A stretch of DNA of 64,000 bases from Chryseobacterium sp. (GTDB lineage: Bacteria; Bacteroidota; Bacteroidia; Flavobacteriales; Weeksellaceae), in assembly GCF_008831505.1 (NCBI RefSeq), contig NZ_CP044507.1:1736001-1800000 (forward strand). Direction: 5' to 3'. Each line of letters opens with the position of its first letter. Positions within the stretch are counted from its first letter, which is position 1. The notes below the pieces were generated by a model that made no database searches, was not told the DNA's origin, and saw only the letters and a list, made by a program, of their open reading frames with translations. Shown here piece after piece: positions 26,599 to 35,421 of the stretch. A program made the position numbers and the translations under genes.

Positions 26599-29500
26599 TT
26601 GAAAATAATTAACAATCAGGAAACACTTCTTATCAATGAGCTAAAAAACAGCATCACATACGATACTGAAGTTTTCGTCGCAACATCCTATTTTTCCATT
26701 CTTGCTATTTATGAACTGCTGTCAAGCTTCCAGGATGCTTCAAAAATCCACATCCTACTAGACAATAGATATATTTTAGAAGATTCGAGGTTTTCATATG
26801 ATGAAGAAGAATATAAATCGTTTTATGACTTAACATCAAAGTTTAAGGCAGACAAAGTATTGAGTCTCTTAAAAGATAAGGTAGAAATTAGGGAGGGTTC
26901 TGTTGGAGGCCAGAAATTTATTCTCACTGTAGAAAAGAATATAACCAACTATTTCATGATGGTTCCTAATGACCTGAACCTAAAAACGTTGGGTATTGAG
27001 AAATCCTCCTCCCCAATGTTGCTAACCAATATCATTGATGATAAAAATCAGTTCTTATCGATATTTGAAAATGCATGGTCAACGAGTAAAAAAGATGCTA
27101 AGCAAAAGGTAATATCTTTAATAGAAAAAACAGCTAAAATTTATTCCCCGGAAAAACTATACAAATTCACGCTCAATAATATCTTTCAGAATAAAACATT
27201 TGATGAGATTGCGGAGCAGCGATTAAATAAAACCGGGTTTAAAAGTTCAGTAGTTTGGAATATGCTCTACAATTTCCAAAAAGATGCAGTCTTGGGCGCC
27301 ATCGAGAAGATTGAAAGTTTCGGAGGTTGTATCATAGCGGATAGCGTTGGTCTGGGTAAAACTTTTGAAGCGTTGGCGATCATGAAGTATTATAATCTCC
27401 GTAACGACCGAATACTGGTGCTCTGTCCTAAAAAGCTGCGCGAGAATTGGGTGATATACAGCATGATTTCAGATGTGCGAAATATTCTTGCTAAGGACCG
27501 AATGAACTTTGATGTACTAAATCATACTGATCTCTCACGGGAGAGTGGTATTTCAGGGTTGATTAATTTAGCAACAATTAATTGGGGAAATTATGACTTA
27601 GTGGTAATTGATGAAAGCCACAATTTTAGAAATAATAATCCGCGTAAAAACACAATTGGTCGATATCAGCGACTGATGGACGATATCATTAAAGCAGGTG
27701 TAAAAACTAAAGTCCTGATGCTCTCAGCCACACCGGTAAATACCAGAATGAATGATATCAAAAATCAAATCGCTTTCATTACGGAGCAGGAAGATGATTT
27801 GCTTTTGGATTACGGCATCGAAAGTATTGATACTTCATTGCGCATCGCCCAACAGAAATTCAACGGCTGGTTAAAAGCAAATCGCAGTCAGACTGGTAAT
27901 CGCGATGGCTTGGTGAACGCATTGAATGGTGATTATTTTAAAATCTTAGATCTTTTAACAATAGCGCGTTCGCGTAAACACATTGAAAAATACTACGATA
28001 CGTCAGATATCGGAAAGTTTCCGGAAAGATTAAAGCCAATTACAATTCATACAGATTTTGACCTTAGTAAAACTTTTCCTCAAATGGGCGAAGTGAATAT
28101 GTTACTTAATGACCTTGATCTGAAATTTTACTCTCCTCTGTCGTTTGTTAGAGATGATAAGCGTGAGATGTACGAAAAAAAATACGATTACACCACCAAA
28201 ACAGGTTCGGTATTTTCCCAGCTCGACCGGGAAAACAGCTTAATCCACCTTATGCGTGTCAATCTGCTTAAGCGTTTGGAGAGTTCTGTTCATTCTTTCA
28301 CCCTCACTATAAATACATTGCTGAAACAGGTGAATGACTTGCTCGCCCGCATTGAAAAAATAGATACTGATGAGTACTATTCTAACGATTTAGACATCGG
28401 AAATTTAGATGCTGATGATGATCGTTTAGATGATTTATTAATTGGGGGCAAGATAAAAGTACTCCTGAGTGATTTAGATTTACTCAAATTCAAAGAAAGT
28501 CTCTCAGATGATCAGCGGAAATTAGAGGAACTTTACGCAATGGCCGCCGTAGTGGATGCTGCTCGGGATGCGAAATTGAAAGATTTGCTCCATAAAATTG
28601 AAGAGAAACTGGCAAACCCCATTAATGAAGGAAATAAGAAAGTGATTGTTTTTTCTGCCTTTGCAGATACGGTGAAATATTTATATAAAGCATTGTCTGA
28701 TGATTTAAAAAATGAACATGGGGTATTCTCTGCCTTGATAACAGGAAGCGATGAGAATAAATCGAATATGCCGCACACTAAAATGGATCTCAATTCACTG
28801 TTGATTAATTTCTCACCACTTTCTAAAAAAAGAGAAACTATTTTTCCTAATGAAAACAACCAGATTGATATCCTCTTTTGTACAGACTGTATTTCGGAGG
28901 GTCAGAATCTTCAGGATTGTGACTATCTGGTTAATTACGACATACACTGGAATCCCGTTAGAATTATTCAGCGTTTCGGTCGCATCGATCGTATCGGCTC
29001 CAAAAACGATAAAATTCAGTTGGTAAACTTCTTCCCTAATCTCGATCTGGACAGTTATATTGATCTCATTGCCAGGGTTAAAGGCAGGATGCAGCTGTTG
29101 GATACTTCTGCTACAGGCGATGAAAATATTATTGATGAAACCGATGACCAAAAGCAGGATTTAGACTACCGCAAAAAACAAATGCTACAGCTCCAAAACC
29201 AGGTTTTGGATTTGGAAGATATCGAAGGCGGCATTTCAATTACCGACTTTACCTTTAATGATTTTAAAATAGATGCGGACCGAATTACAGCAGAAGAACG
29301 TGCTGTATTAAATGCCCTCCCAAAAGCCATCTTTTCCATTGTTGAAAATAACCTTGATGAAGGAAAAACAGGTGTGATTTTTTGCTTTCGTGAGATGGGT
29401 ACTGAAGATGCTAAGGCCAAATTACACAATAACATTTTATATCCCTATTCTTTGTGTTTTATTGCAGACGATGGTTCGGTTTTCATCCCTTCGGAGAATC

Positions 29501-29766
29501 CGAAGAAATGTTTGGATTTCTATAAAAAGTTATGTGCCGGCCAAAAAGATATTTTACCCCAGCTAATTTCCTCATTTAATCAGCAGACCAAGAGCGGAAA
29601 ATACATGGACACTTACCGTACACTCATGAATGCTGCCCTGACTCATTTGCATGGCGTAGATGCCGAGGTCGGAATAAACACCCTGGCGTTGCCCGGAATA
29701 TCCCAGCTGTCTAAAAATGACATAGAATACGATGCGGAATTAATCTCCTTCTTAATCGTTAAGTAA
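26599..29766 (+). CDS. SNF2/HepA-type helicase with degenerate PLD-like N-terminus
   Basis: A roughly 1055-residue superfamily 2 helicase. Residues about 1-190 resemble the phospholipase-D fold seen in HepA-related defence helicases (VFVATSYFSILAIYELL, IHILLDNRY), but the HxKxxxxD catalytic motif is not recognisable. Helicase motifs are complete: I DSVGLGKTF (about 248-256), II VVIDESHNFRN (about 336), III LMLSATPVN, and V/VI SEGQNLQDCDYLVNYD plus IIQRFGRIDRIGS (about 790). No ATG precedes the conserved region; a TTG at 26599, just after a TACATTTG box, is my choice, and an in-frame TTG at 26455 is an alternative. The ATG of the DUF4391 gene abuts its stop codon. Confidence 0.88.
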   Translation: MKIINNQETLLINELKNSITYDTEVFVATSYFSILAIYELLSSFQDASKIHILLDNRYILEDSRFSYDEEEYKSFYDLTSKFKADKVLSLLKDKVEIREGSVGGQKFILTVEKNITNYFMMVPNDLNLKTLGIEKSSSPMLLTNIIDDKNQFLSIFENAWSTSKKDAKQKVISLIEKTAKIYSPEKLYKFTLNNIFQNKTFDEIAEQRLNKTGFKSSVVWNMLYNFQKDAVLGAIEKIESFGGCIIADSVGLGKTFEALAIMKYYNLRNDRILVLCPKKLRENWVIYSMISDVRNILAKDRMNFDVLNHTDLSRESGISGLINLATINWGNYDLVVIDESHNFRNNNPRKNTIGRYQRLMDDIIKAGVKTKVLMLSATPVNTRMNDIKNQIAFITEQEDDLLLDYGIESIDTSLRIAQQKFNGWLKANRSQTGNRDGLVNALNGDYFKILDLLTIARSRKHIEKYYDTSDIGKFPERLKPITIHTDFDLSKTFPQMGEVNMLLNDLDLKFYSPLSFVRDDKREMYEKKYDYTTKTGSVFSQLDRENSLIHLMRVNLLKRLESSVHSFTLTINTLLKQVNDLLARIEKIDTDEYYSNDLDIGNLDADDDRLDDLLIGGKIKVLLSDLDLLKFKESLSDDQRKLEELYAMAAVVDAARDAKLKDLLHKIEEKLANPINEGNKKVIVFSAFADTVKYLYKALSDDLKNEHGVFSALITGSDENKSNMPHTKMDLNSLLINFSPLSKKRETIFPNENNQIDILFCTDCISEGQNLQDCDYLVNYDIHWNPVRIIQRFGRIDRIGSKNDKIQLVNFFPNLDLDSYIDLIARVKGRMQLLDTSATGDENIIDETDDQKQDLDYRKKQMLQLQNQVLDLEDIEGGISITDFTFNDFKIDADRITAEERAVLNALPKAIFSIVENNLDEGKTGVIFCFREMGTEDAKAKLHNNILYPYSLCFIADDGSVFIPSENPKKCLDFYKKLCAGQKDILPQLISSFNQQTKSGKYMDTYRTLMNAALTHLHGVDAEVGINTLALPGISQLSKNDIEYDAELISFLIVK

Positions 29767-30546
29767 ATGGAGTTTATACCTTTCATTTCTTCCGTTTTTG
29801 CCTTGCCGGCTACTGCTGTTAACATACAGAAGCTACCTAAAACTTTTTTCTACAAAAGTTTCGATTTGCTGCCTTCGGAAAAGAAAATGATCGAGGATCC
29901 GGCCATTCTTGAGCAGTTCGAAATATTATCATTGATTAATCCACGATCAGCTAATATTCCCGCGGTTCATACAGAAGAAGAAACCTATGACGAAATCATT
30001 TTTCTGTTGGTCAAAACTTCTTCACTACATTTTGAAAGTCATAAAACCAGGATTGCCGAAGTATTGCATAAATACATTCCCAACCATCTAATGGTAGTTG
30101 TGTATGGCGACGATAAAATGTTGCTCTCCATAGCGGAAAAGAGGATCAATCAAAATGATAACACCAAAAGAATAATAACCCAGGTATATTGTACAGAAAA
30201 TATCAATTGGCCCAACCCTGTTACTCAACATCAGTTATTTTTAGAAAAGCTGGCCTTTCATGAAGCCAATACCTTCAATCTGCAGCAGTATTATCAATAC
30301 TTTATACAGTGCTTCTCAGGGCTGCTGCTTACCGAATCCACTGGTCAGTTCAGATTAAGATCATTTGAAAGAAGTAAACAGGATGTGGCGGTAATGAATC
30401 AAATTCAGGAACTGAACAACCAAATAATTGCCTTACAAAATCAGGCAAAAAAACAAAAACAAATGTACGAAATGGTTACATTAAATACCATGGTCGCGGA
30501 GAATAGAGCTGCAATTAAAAAGCTTCGTGACTCACTCGAAAATTAA
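29767..30546 (+). CDS. DUF4391 protein
   Basis: A 259-residue protein matching DUF4391, a family of unknown function that recurs beside SNF2-type helicases and type III restriction genes. The N-terminal ~190 residues are mixed alpha/beta (LPKTFFYKSFDLLPSEKKMI, IIFLLVKTSSLHF, LMVVVYGDDKMLLS), and the last ~55 form a coiled coil (IQELNNQIIALQNQAKKQKQ). The ATG directly follows the helicase stop with no spacer, indicating tight coupling. It is inferred to be a partner or targeting subunit of the helicase. Confidence 0.85.
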   Translation: MEFIPFISSVFALPATAVNIQKLPKTFFYKSFDLLPSEKKMIEDPAILEQFEILSLINPRSANIPAVHTEEETYDEIIFLLVKTSSLHFESHKTRIAEVLHKYIPNHLMVVVYGDDKMLLSIAEKRINQNDNTKRIITQVYCTENINWPNPVTQHQLFLEKLAFHEANTFNLQQYYQYFIQCFSGLLLTESTGQFRLRSFERSKQDVAVMNQIQELNNQIIALQNQAKKQKQMYEMVTLNTMVAENRAAIKKLRDSLEN

Positions 30547-30578
30547 CATATTTTAATAAAATTGTGTATCTTAAATCC

Positions 30579-30609
30579 CTTGCTTTTATGAAAAATATGT
30601 ATAACTTTG
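30579..30609 (+). promoter_or_regulatory. promoter of the Abi-associated RNA and gene
   Basis: CTTG (30579-30582) and TAACTTTG (30602-30609) show the full Bacteroidota -33/-7 pattern with standard spacing. The predicted start is near 30616, immediately before a hairpin-forming sequence. Confidence 0.6.
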
Positions 30610-30615
30610 CACTTA

Positions 30616-30672
30616 ATAATACCTGCCACGGTTCTCATAAGAACACCGCACCTGGGCAGGTTTTCGCTTTTT
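30616..30672 (+). ncRNA. structured RNA upstream of the Abi gene (abiF RNA-like)
   Basis: ACCTGCC (30621-30627) pairs with GGCAGGT (30655-30661). Inside, GTTCT (30631-30635) pairs with AGAAC (30640-30644) around a CATA loop, with flanking CG/CCG extending the stem through bulges. A T-rich stretch follows (TTTTCGCTTTTT). A structured RNA is known upstream of abiF-type genes (the AbiF RNA motif, recalled from comparative RNA surveys). Position, size and the adjacent promoter fit, but membership needs a covariance-model match. It could instead be only an attenuator. Confidence 0.5.
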
Positions 30673-30676
30673 ATAC

Positions 30677-30715
30677 CATAGACACTCAATTCTCTAATTC
30701 TTTTAGCGGTCTATG
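30677..30715 (+). promoter_or_regulatory. hairpin enclosing the abi start codon
   Basis: CATAGAC (30677-30683) is complementary to GTCTATG (30709-30715), and the ATG at 30713-30715 forms the end of the second arm. If it folds, the start codon is paired and translation would be restricted. Confidence 0.45.
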
Positions 30716-31609
30716 AACTACCATAAACCATTTGTTTCCGTTTCCGACCAAATTAAGAACTTGCAGTCCCGGGGATTGACGGTCAATGATCCTGCAAAAG
30801 CGGCGTCTTACCTTTCCAACATCAGTTATTATCGGTTACGGGCCTATACGTATCCCTTTCAGGACAATAATGATCCCACTCATCCTTTTATAATTCCGGT
30901 TTCTTTTGAAGACATTATTAAACTCTATGTCTTTGACCGCCAGTTTAGGCTCTTTGTTTTAGATGCAGTAGAGAAAATTGAAATCTCAATCCGCACGCAG
31001 ATCATCTATAACTGGGCAAGGAACCACGGCAGTCACTGGCATTGCGATGGAACACTGTATCGCAATTCCGTGCAGTTCGCAAGAGACTTTACCCGCTTGC
31101 AGCAGGAAGTGGATAGAAGTGTTGAGACATTTATAGGTCATTATAAAACTACCTATACAAATCCTCACGAACCACCGTGTTGGATGAGTCTTGAAGTAAC
31201 GAGCTTTGGCCTCCTCTCACTCATATTCAGGAATCTCAAAATGGGCGCGGAAAAAAAAGCAGTGACTAAATATTACGGTTTAGGAAAGGTGGATATCCTG
31301 GAGAACTGGATGCATGCCTTCAGTAACATCCGCAATGTTTGTGCACACCACAGCAGAATGTGGAACCGCAGACTCACAGCACATATTACCATACCCAATC
31401 ATACGGTTAATCCGTTTATCACAAATAAAAACATTTTACCCTATAAAATTTATGCTGCCTTATGTGGCATGAAATACATCTTGGATACCATAAGTCCGGG
31501 CAATTCCTTTGCGAAACGGCTCAAAGACTTAATGCAAACCTGTCCGCTAGCCCAGGAAAAGGAAATGGGTTTTCCTACTGATTGGAAAACTGAAAGCTTT
31601 TGGAATTAA
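30713..31609 (+). CDS. Abi_2 (AbiD/AbiF-type) abortive infection protein
   Basis: A 298-residue protein of the Abi_2 family (PF07751), whose members block phage growth, often by killing or arresting the host. Signatures are NLQSRGLTVNDPAKAASYLSNISYYRLRAY, FIIPVSFEDIIKLYVFDRQFRLF, AVEKIEISIRTQI, CWMSLEVTSFGLLS and NWMHAFSNIRNVCAHHSRMWNR. The RNVCAH segment (about residues 207-212) fits the RxxxxH motif of HEPN ribonucleases, to which AbiF-type proteins are related. It has its own promoter and structured leader, so it is probably expressed separately from the preceding helicase pair. Confidence 0.92.
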   Translation: MNYHKPFVSVSDQIKNLQSRGLTVNDPAKAASYLSNISYYRLRAYTYPFQDNNDPTHPFIIPVSFEDIIKLYVFDRQFRLFVLDAVEKIEISIRTQIIYNWARNHGSHWHCDGTLYRNSVQFARDFTRLQQEVDRSVETFIGHYKTTYTNPHEPPCWMSLEVTSFGLLSLIFRNLKMGAEKKAVTKYYGLGKVDILENWMHAFSNIRNVCAHHSRMWNRRLTAHITIPNHTVNPFITNKNILPYKIYAALCGMKYILDTISPGNSFAKRLKDLMQTCPLAQEKEMGFPTDWKTESFWN

Positions 31610-31648
31610 CGCAATTATGAAAAACAAAGTAAACTCAACAAAATAAAC

Positions 31649-33388
31649 ATGGATATTGTAAAAGAACCAATAATTAATCTTTTCAGCACAGGAAAAAACC
31701 AATATATCATTCCTTTCTTTCAAAGACCTTATGTCTGGAAAATTGAGGACTGCGAAAACTTATACGAAGATTTCATACAGACTTTGGAAACCTCAAACAA
31801 GAATCCCCTGAAAGAACACTTTATTGGAACAGTTATTACAAAGCCTAATCCTGCCAGTAGAGCCTCAAGCGCTAAATTTGATCTCATTGACGGGCAGCAG
31901 CGATTAACAACATTTGCATTGGCTATTAAGGCCTTGGCAAACTCAGTAGACACTTCGCAGGAAAACGCGCAGCATCTTTACAATAATATTAATAATGCGC
32001 TATCGTATATAGATTCCTTTGGTAAACAGCATTTCCGAATAGTACATAATAGAATAGACAGTTCATATTTCAATAAGGTGATGGCTTCCGATGCTGATAC
32101 AATTTTTGATGAAGAAGAAGGAAGAAGCAAGATCATTGATAATTACAGATTTTTTGCCAAAAACTTTAAATCACTTTCCAATTTTGAAATCGATGAATTC
32201 AACGAAGTGATACAGGGAAAGTTTTCTGCCATCAGCATGGTATTGGATGCACACGACGATGAACAGGAAATTTTTGATACCATAAATTCTCTCGGAGTAA
32301 AATTGACGACATCAGAGCTTTTGAAAAATTTTGTTTTCAATAATGATTATACCAAGGACCTTTATAAAGAATTTTGGGAAGATGTTTTCGAATCCGACGA
32401 AGAAACAATTAAATTCTGGAATACCAAAAAGACTGCAGGCCGTGTTTACCGGGAAAATATCGACGTTTTATTGTACTGTTTTCTGTTGATTGAAACCCAG
32501 AAAGACGTTTCATTAGAGCACCTCTTCAAAGATTATAAATCTTGGTTGAGCATTAAATCTGATAAGGAAAAGGAAAACTTTCTTAAAAAGTTGAAATCTT
32601 ATGCCGAAGTGTATACCACTTTTCCAACCGGTACCGAACTCAATAACCTGAACTTTTCAGACTACGAAAAAAGATTTTTCCACGTCATTGAAAATCTGAA
32701 TATTACTACAATATTCCCTCTGGTTTTGTTCATCTACGATCAGGAAAAAAACAATCAGGAAAGATTAAACTGCCTGCAGCTTTTGGAGAGCTACCTGGTA
32801 AGAAGAAATATAGCCAAACTCACTACGAAAAACTATAATAATCTGTTTATTTCCATTATTAAAGGTCTAGCCGACAGAGAGGAAAAATCAGTTTTTGAAT
32901 CGCTCAAAGAAACCGTATATGGGTACAAGGACGAAACAAACCGCTTCCCGTCGGATGAAGATTTAGAAACCGCATTTGCAAACAATGTACTGAGTAATCA
33001 GCATGCAAAGGAAACTTTATTTACCATTGCGCTCTATCAGATCAATACGGTCCTTCATGATGTTACGGCTTTAAGTTCCAACAGTTTCTCCGTAGAGCAT
33101 ATGATGCCTAAACAATGGCAGGCAAACTGGAATAAGGTTATGACACCTGAAGAAAAAAACATACGAAATCAAAAATTGCTTACATTGGGCAACCTTACAA
33201 TAATTACTAAAAACCTGAACAGCAAATTGCGAAACAGTTCCTGGAGTATAAAGCGAAACGTATTGCAGGAAAACTCTGCAATTCCTCTTACCACAAAATA
33301 TACGTCGTTGGATCAATGGGATGAAGCTTCAATCGCTCAGCGAGCTACTGACCTGTATGATATTGCTGTAAAAATCTGGAAAAAATAA
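31649..33388 (+). CDS. GmrSD-type DUF262/HNH modification-dependent nuclease
   Basis: A 579-residue fused GmrS-GmrD-like protein (type IV restriction in characterised members, cutting modified phage DNA using NTP). The N-terminal DUF262 part has IPFFQRPYVWK, HFIGTVI and the nucleotide-binding FDLIDGQQRLTTFAL (about 80). The C-terminal DUF1524 part has the HNH-like VEHMMPKQW (about 483) and LGNLTIITKNLNSKL. Both halves look intact. The stop is three bases from the Mod start, placing this nuclease in the same transcript as the type III restriction genes. Confidence 0.9.
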   Translation: MDIVKEPIINLFSTGKNQYIIPFFQRPYVWKIEDCENLYEDFIQTLETSNKNPLKEHFIGTVITKPNPASRASSAKFDLIDGQQRLTTFALAIKALANSVDTSQENAQHLYNNINNALSYIDSFGKQHFRIVHNRIDSSYFNKVMASDADTIFDEEEGRSKIIDNYRFFAKNFKSLSNFEIDEFNEVIQGKFSAISMVLDAHDDEQEIFDTINSLGVKLTTSELLKNFVFNNDYTKDLYKEFWEDVFESDEETIKFWNTKKTAGRVYRENIDVLLYCFLLIETQKDVSLEHLFKDYKSWLSIKSDKEKENFLKKLKSYAEVYTTFPTGTELNNLNFSDYEKRFFHVIENLNITTIFPLVLFIYDQEKNNQERLNCLQLLESYLVRRNIAKLTTKNYNNLFISIIKGLADREEKSVFESLKETVYGYKDETNRFPSDEDLETAFANNVLSNQHAKETLFTIALYQINTVLHDVTALSSNSFSVEHMMPKQWQANWNKVMTPEEKNIRNQKLLTLGNLTIITKNLNSKLRNSSWSIKRNVLQENSAIPLTTKYTSLDQWDEASIAQRATDLYDIAVKIWKK

Positions 33389-33391
33389 CCC

Positions 33392-35386
33392 ATGAACAAA
33401 ATCACCTCCCTTACCTCCGAAGACCTGGTAGCCCAGAATATTGCCACCCTCAAACAGCTGTTTCCCACGATTGTAAAAGAAGGCGAAATAGATTTCAAAG
33501 AACTGGAATCTTTGCTTAAAAACGATCTGGTAGAAGGCGACGAATACTACCGCTTCACCTGGGCAGGCAAATCACAGGCACGCCTGGAAGCCAATAAACC
33601 CAGCACCGCCACTTTGCGTCCCGATAAAGAAAGCAGTAAAAACTGGGACACCACCAAAAATATCTTTATAGAAGGCGACAATCTGGAGGTGCTGAAACTT
33701 TTGCAGAAATCTTACGCCAACCGCATTAAGATGATTTATATAGACCCGCCTTACAATACGGGGAAAGATTTTGTGTACATGGATAACTATGCCGACAACC
33801 TGCAGAACTATCTGGACATTACCGGCCAAACCGATGCACAAGGAAAAAAAACCAGCACCAATACCGAAAGCGACGGCCGCTACCACAGCAATTGGCTCAA
33901 TATGATGTACCCGCGATTGCGATTAGCAAGAAACCTGCTTACCGACGACGGCGTTATTTTTATCTCTATTGATGATAATGAGGTTCATAATCTAAGAAAA
34001 TTATGTGATGAAGTTTTTGGGGAGGAGAACTTTGTAGAATGTTTAAAATGGAAAAGAAAAAAGCAACCTTCTTTTTTAGCAAGGCATACTGCAAAAGTTA
34101 TGGAGTACGTCTTAATTTACGCAAAGTCTTTTAACAAACTTGAAAAACTTTCAATTGAAGGAACCTCAGATTCAACTAAGAAGGTTGTAAATCTTACAAA
34201 TCAATATTCAGAAAGATTTTTTAAGAAGGGTGTAATGGTTAAATCAGGTGGTTCAGGTATTATTAAAAAAGGTAAATATCAAATAAAAACAATGACAGTT
34301 GAATATTTAGATGATGTGATTTATGAGGAAGGTTTTACAACAAATGATGTCAGCGTTTTTGCTCAGTTTTCAGTCTCTCAAGAAAAGATTGATAACTATA
34401 TCGATGAAAAATTATTATTTATTACTATTAACAATGGTTTGCGAAGAGATGTTAGTGAAGAAGAAATTGGCAAAAAAAAATCAATAACTGATTTGCTATT
34501 GGATTGGGGAGATAATCAAGATAGCGATAATGAGATGAAAGAAATTTTTGAAGAGAAATATTTTGATTATACAAAACCTCTTAAATTTATGTACAATTTA
34601 TCGAAATCTTCTGATACTGAAAATAATATTATTCTTGACTTCTTTGCCGGTTCCGGAACCACCGCTCACGCCGTAATGCAACTGAACGCAGAAGACGGCG
34701 GAAACAGGAAATGTATTTCGGTCCAGTTGCCGGAACTTACAGACGAAAGTTCCGAAGCTTTTAAAGCCGGTTACACCAACATTGCAGAAATTACCAAAGA
34801 ACGCATCCGCCGCGCCGGAGAAAAAATTGTAAATGCAGAAAAAGAAAACCTGCAAAAAGCAGAAGCAGAACTTTCTGCAGAAAACGCCAAAGCCATTAAA
34901 GACGAAAACCTTATAGAAGAATTGGCATCTAAAATCCAAAATCTAAAATCCAAAATCCAAAATTTAGATATTGGTTTCAAGGCCTTCAAACTCGACAGCA
35001 GCAACATCCGCCCCTGGGACGGCAACCCCGAAAATCTGGAAGACCAGCTCTTCACCTACGCCGAAAACATCAAAGAAAACCGCACAGAAGAAGACATCCT
35101 CTTTGAAGTGCTCCTGAAATATGGTTTAGACCTTACCGTTCCCATTGAAGAAAAAGCCGTGGCCGGAAAAACCGTGTACAACATTGGCGCCGGAACCATG
35201 TTCATCTGCCTCGCAGATAACATTACCCCGGAGATTTCCGAAGCCATTGGCCAGTGGAAAGAAGAACTGCAGCCCGCCATTTCCCGCGTCATCTTCAAAG
35301 ACAGCGGCTTCGCCACAGACAAAGATAAAACCAACGCCGTGCAGATCCTTAAACGCTTTGGTGTAGAAGAAGCGAACAGTATTTAA
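33392..35386 (+). CDS. mod: type III restriction-modification methyltransferase
   Basis: Mod subunit, 664 residues, beta-class amino-methyltransferase that sets the recognition site for the Mod-Res complex. Motif IV (IYIDPPYNTGKDF, about 116) precedes motif I (ILDFFAGSGTTAHAV, about 413), with the target-recognition segment between. Bases about 33962-34636 are far more AT-rich than both sides, so the recognition segment was probably exchanged. At 34931-34965, five 7-bp units encode a short coiled coil (SKIQNLK repeated). The partner Res is at 36291-39326, with a DinD-like gene between. Confidence 0.94.
   Translation: MNKITSLTSEDLVAQNIATLKQLFPTIVKEGEIDFKELESLLKNDLVEGDEYYRFTWAGKSQARLEANKPSTATLRPDKESSKNWDTTKNIFIEGDNLEVLKLLQKSYANRIKMIYIDPPYNTGKDFVYMDNYADNLQNYLDITGQTDAQGKKTSTNTESDGRYHSNWLNMMYPRLRLARNLLTDDGVIFISIDDNEVHNLRKLCDEVFGEENFVECLKWKRKKQPSFLARHTAKVMEYVLIYAKSFNKLEKLSIEGTSDSTKKVVNLTNQYSERFFKKGVMVKSGGSGIIKKGKYQIKTMTVEYLDDVIYEEGFTTNDVSVFAQFSVSQEKIDNYIDEKLLFITINNGLRRDVSEEEIGKKKSITDLLLDWGDNQDSDNEMKEIFEEKYFDYTKPLKFMYNLSKSSDTENNIILDFFAGSGTTAHAVMQLNAEDGGNRKCISVQLPELTDESSEAFKAGYTNIAEITKERIRRAGEKIVNAEKENLQKAEAELSAENAKAIKDENLIEELASKIQNLKSKIQNLDIGFKAFKLDSSNIRPWDGNPENLEDQLFTYAENIKENRTEEDILFEVLLKYGLDLTVPIEEKAVAGKTVYNIGAGTMFICLADNITPEISEAIGQWKEELQPAISRVIFKDSGFATDKDKTNAVQILKRFGVEEANSI
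34931..34965 (+). repeat. heptanucleotide tandem repeat inside mod
   Basis: Units AAAATCC, AAAATCT, AAAATCC, AAAATCC and a degenerate AAAATTT run head to tail. Seven is not a multiple of three, so gain or loss of one unit would shift the mod frame at about residue 515-525 of 664. Confidence 0.85.
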
Positions 35387-35421
35387 TGCTAAGATTTTTT
35401 CCTGTTTAAACCTTTACAATA

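Noticed and set aside
33392-35386. Mod as type I HsdM or an orphan methyltransferase
   Set aside because: Motif order (DPPY before FAGSGTT), size, and the nearby Res with type III motifs favour type III.
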